Notes under the pieces: model-generated | Seen by the model: the letters and a program-made list of their open reading frames with translations, nothing else | What the model was told of the DNA's origin: nothing | Database searches by the model: none | Origin: Vibrio halioticoli NBRC 102217 | Lineage (GTDB): Bacteria > Pseudomonadota > Gammaproteobacteria > Enterobacterales > Vibrionaceae | NCBI RefSeq assembly: GCF_000496695.1 | Contig: NZ_BAUJ01000021.1 | Location: 16,038-80,037 of the forward strand | Direction of reading: 5' to 3' | Length of the DNA: 64,000 nt | Part shown: positions 62,323 through 64,000 of the stretch, piece after piece | How the letters are laid out: each line of letters starts with the position of its first letter | Position numbering within the stretch: the first letter of the stretch is position 1 | Translations under genes and position numbers: made by a program

Positions 62323-63174
62323 ATGAGCAATCCGATAGAGAAGAGCTTTAACCTTGGTGGAAGCGTTGAAAAGGCATTAGCCGGAGATTTTGAGCTAAAG
62401 CCTGTAAGTGTCATTACGGAAGCGTGGCAATTAACCATGCGCCATTTTTTGTCATTTTCTCCAGCCGTAATTCTATTGATTGCGATTCAAGCCGTTGTAT
62501 TTATTATTGCGCTTAAGTTGCAGCTTGGAGATGTATCCGTTGTCTTGAGTATGTTCCAAAGCCCTGAGTCATTAGATCCTTCGATTTTCCAATCTATTTT
62601 TGTGGCCAACTTTAGCTTTGAAGTGGTGGGTGCACCGATTTATGCAGGCGTAGCACTGATGGCAATGAGCCATGCTGCTGGCTTAAGTACACGCACTGGC
62701 CATATCACTAAAGGCTTGTCCTTTATGATGCCAGTGATTCTCGTCACTATGATTAATTTACTTCTGCAAGCCGTTGCCGGAGCGATAGTCCCGTTTATCT
62801 CAATCTACCTTTCTCTTGCGTTTAGCAATGCCGTTTTGCTGGTTTGTGAAAAACGTTTAAGCCCAATTCAAGCGATGTGGACATCTTTGCGTGGCACGAA
62901 TAAACGCATTTTCTCTATTGCGGTGATTTACCTGATTACTATGTTGGCCTTTGTGGCAGGCATGATGATGTACGGTTTGGGCTTAGTTGTGGCTGTGCCA
63001 TTTTTCTTTCACGCTAAAGGCATTATTTACCGCAATATGTTTGGCATTCGCTTACAAGTTGTTGCCAACCCTAATGCAGCCAAAGAATCTAGTGAGCAAG
63101 TTAATAACGTATCCGATGACGATACTCCGCCAACGTCTGGCTCTTCCGGTGGTTCAAACACTTTTGACGCATAA
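62323..63174 (+). CDS. Multi-pass membrane protein, 283 aa
   Basis: About six predicted membrane segments from residue 42 to 235, a polar first 40 residues, and a Ser/Gly/Asn-rich soluble tail. The arrangement resembles DUF975/BPSS1780-like integral membrane proteins, but I cannot name a family with confidence. An AAGGCAAGGA ribosome site region precedes the ATG. It is 14 bases from the next gene, so the two are probably an operon. Confidence 0.75.
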   Translation: MSNPIEKSFNLGGSVEKALAGDFELKPVSVITEAWQLTMRHFLSFSPAVILLIAIQAVVFIIALKLQLGDVSVVLSMFQSPESLDPSIFQSIFVANFSFEVVGAPIYAGVALMAMSHAAGLSTRTGHITKGLSFMMPVILVTMINLLLQAVAGAIVPFISIYLSLAFSNAVLLVCEKRLSPIQAMWTSLRGTNKRIFSIAVIYLITMLAFVAGMMMYGLGLVVAVPFFFHAKGIIYRNMFGIRLQVVANPNAAKESSEQVNNVSDDDTPPTSGSSGGSNTFDA

Positions 63175-63188
63175 GGGATTGCGAACAG

Positions 63189-63839
63189 ATGAAAACTCGT
63201 TTTTTAACGGCTGCGCTATTGATTGCAGGTTTAAGCTCTTCAGCCTTTGCGCAAGAGTATATGTTCACCTACAGCAAATTATATTCTCCATTAAAACATA
63301 ACCTTAAGAATCCCAACAGTGAAGCAAAAGTAGGACTGTTTTTTACGAACTTTGCCACTAAACAGCCATGCAGAATTGAAAAAGCATGGATGGAAAAAGA
63401 GCAACACTATGAAGATATAATGATTAGTGACAATGGTGAGGTGAATGTTCCGGTCGATGATAATTTAAAAAGTGCCAATCCATTGGTTTACATTCATACT
63501 CAAAAAGAGGCTCGATGCGATTACTCTTTGGTGGTGTTAAGTAAAAAGCCGTTCTATGGGCAAGTGGATTATGCAAAATTAGACAGCTTGACCGTGCAGA
63601 TGCAAGAAGTGCTTGGTGAGTTGGGTGGGATGTTCTCTAGTTGGTTTGCCCCTGATATTGAAGGCGTTACTTTAGAGTTTAAACCTGATGAACTACATCA
63701 GATTATGTTATCAAATGGTAAAGTGATTCCTGTATCAGAGCAGGGTAAAGCGGTACTTAAATTGGCTGATTTGAGTGACGGTGTAACGCTTGCTATTCCT
63801 GTTGAAACTCAAAGGGTTATGCCGTTTATTAAAAAATAA
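63189..63839 (+). CDS. Exported DUF2987-type protein, 216 aa
   Basis: Signal peptide (MKTRFLTAALLIAGLSSSAFA) followed by EYMFTYSKLYSPLKHNLK, the pattern of the DUF2987 family of Vibrio envelope proteins. Two cysteines (in QPCRIE and ARCDYS) could form a disulfide. Function unknown. A strong terminator follows. Confidence 0.8.
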   Translation: MKTRFLTAALLIAGLSSSAFAQEYMFTYSKLYSPLKHNLKNPNSEAKVGLFFTNFATKQPCRIEKAWMEKEQHYEDIMISDNGEVNVPVDDNLKSANPLVYIHTQKEARCDYSLVVLSKKPFYGQVDYAKLDSLTVQMQEVLGELGGMFSSWFAPDIEGVTLEFKPDELHQIMLSNGKVIPVSEQGKAVLKLADLSDGVTLAIPVETQRVMPFIKK

Positions 63840-63878
63840 TGATATGAATTTCATTACTTACTGTTAAACGTGTGATTT

Positions 63879-63924
63879 AAAAAAAGGTGCGAAGCAAACT
63901 CAGTTGCTTCGCACCTTTTTTATT
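63879..63924 (+). terminator. Rho-independent terminator
   Basis: AAAAAAGGTGCGAAGCAA pairs with TTGCTTCGCACCTTTTTT over about 18 bp, then a T run. It ends the DUF2987 operon. The last 75 bases of the window show no gene. Confidence 0.9.
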
Positions 63925-64000
63925 TGATTGTCTTAATGGATTATACCAATTGTACTAAATAACTGTTCATTCTAGCTTGTTAAAATACTCGATAACGGCG

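Overview
The window looks like a chromosomal segment of a Vibrio or a close Vibrionaceae relative. The backbone carries a NorM-type MATE exporter divergent from riboflavin synthase, fermentative D-lactate dehydrogenase, NagK, a CobB-type sirtuin, a small exported ATP-dependent DNA ligase, small Vibrio-type DUF2960 and DUF2987 proteins, and a tandem cluster of tRNA-Val(GAC) genes. Base composition is low to moderate GC. This assignment rests on protein recognition; no species can be named from the sequence.

Layout. (1) 1-3960 is backbone: a hypothetical protein, a tiny exported peptide, a hotdog thioesterase, an SH3 membrane protein and an outer-membrane barrel. (2) 3963-39293 is a roughly 35 kb genomic island in the tRNA-Val cluster. 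A 46-nt 3' fragment of the tRNA lies at the left end and intact tRNA-Val genes at the right. A P4-type integrase with an excisionase-like protein and an XRE repressor sits at the right end (36655-38739). A separate three-gene recombinase block (4180-10420) sits at the left end and resembles the trios that mobilise Gamma-Mobile-Trio-type islands. Between the block and the cargo is about 1.4 kb of wreckage: an IS200 transposase remnant and the C-terminal part of a dead sigma-54 activator. (3) 39249-64000 is backbone again: AraC regulator, amidohydrolase, porin, Bcr/CflA exporter, LysR regulator, ldhA, DNA ligase, a HEPN gene pair, norM/ribE, a DTW enzyme, nagK, an MscS operon, cobB and envelope proteins.

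The centre of interest is a same-strand operon of about 23 kb (11831-34946) with overlapping or tightly spaced genes. In order it encodes a TerY-like VWA protein, a WXG100-like helical protein, a coiled-coil protein ending in a PD-(D/E)XK-like nuclease, two small proteins, a coiled-coil FtsK/SpoIIIE ATPase, a CARF plus PD-(D/E)XK nuclease (Card1/Can2-like), a second VWA with a broken MIDAS, a PP2C phosphatase, a Ser/Thr kinase with a zinc ribbon, an Upf1-like SF1 helicase, a large protein with two HEPN-like motifs, a coiled-coil McrB-like AAA+ motor, and a DUF2357 (McrC-type) protein with two cold-shock-like OB domains. A CARF protein of the Cas_NE0113 family follows about 400 bases downstream.

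The VWA, PP2C and kinase genes are the TerY-P triad. The helicase, HEPN-like, coiled-coil McrB and DUF2357 genes fit what I recall of the RNA-targeting McrBC-derived systems called CoCoNuTs. The combination with a WXG100/FtsK/nuclease module and two CARF proteins, without any CRISPR-Cas genes, is the strongest candidate for an undescribed system. My working model is an anti-phage (probably abortive) machine. CARF and OB domains would sense a nucleotide or RNA signal, the kinase/phosphatase/VWA triad would gate the response, and NTP-driven motors would feed several nucleases. Function is inferred; only the domain content is seen.
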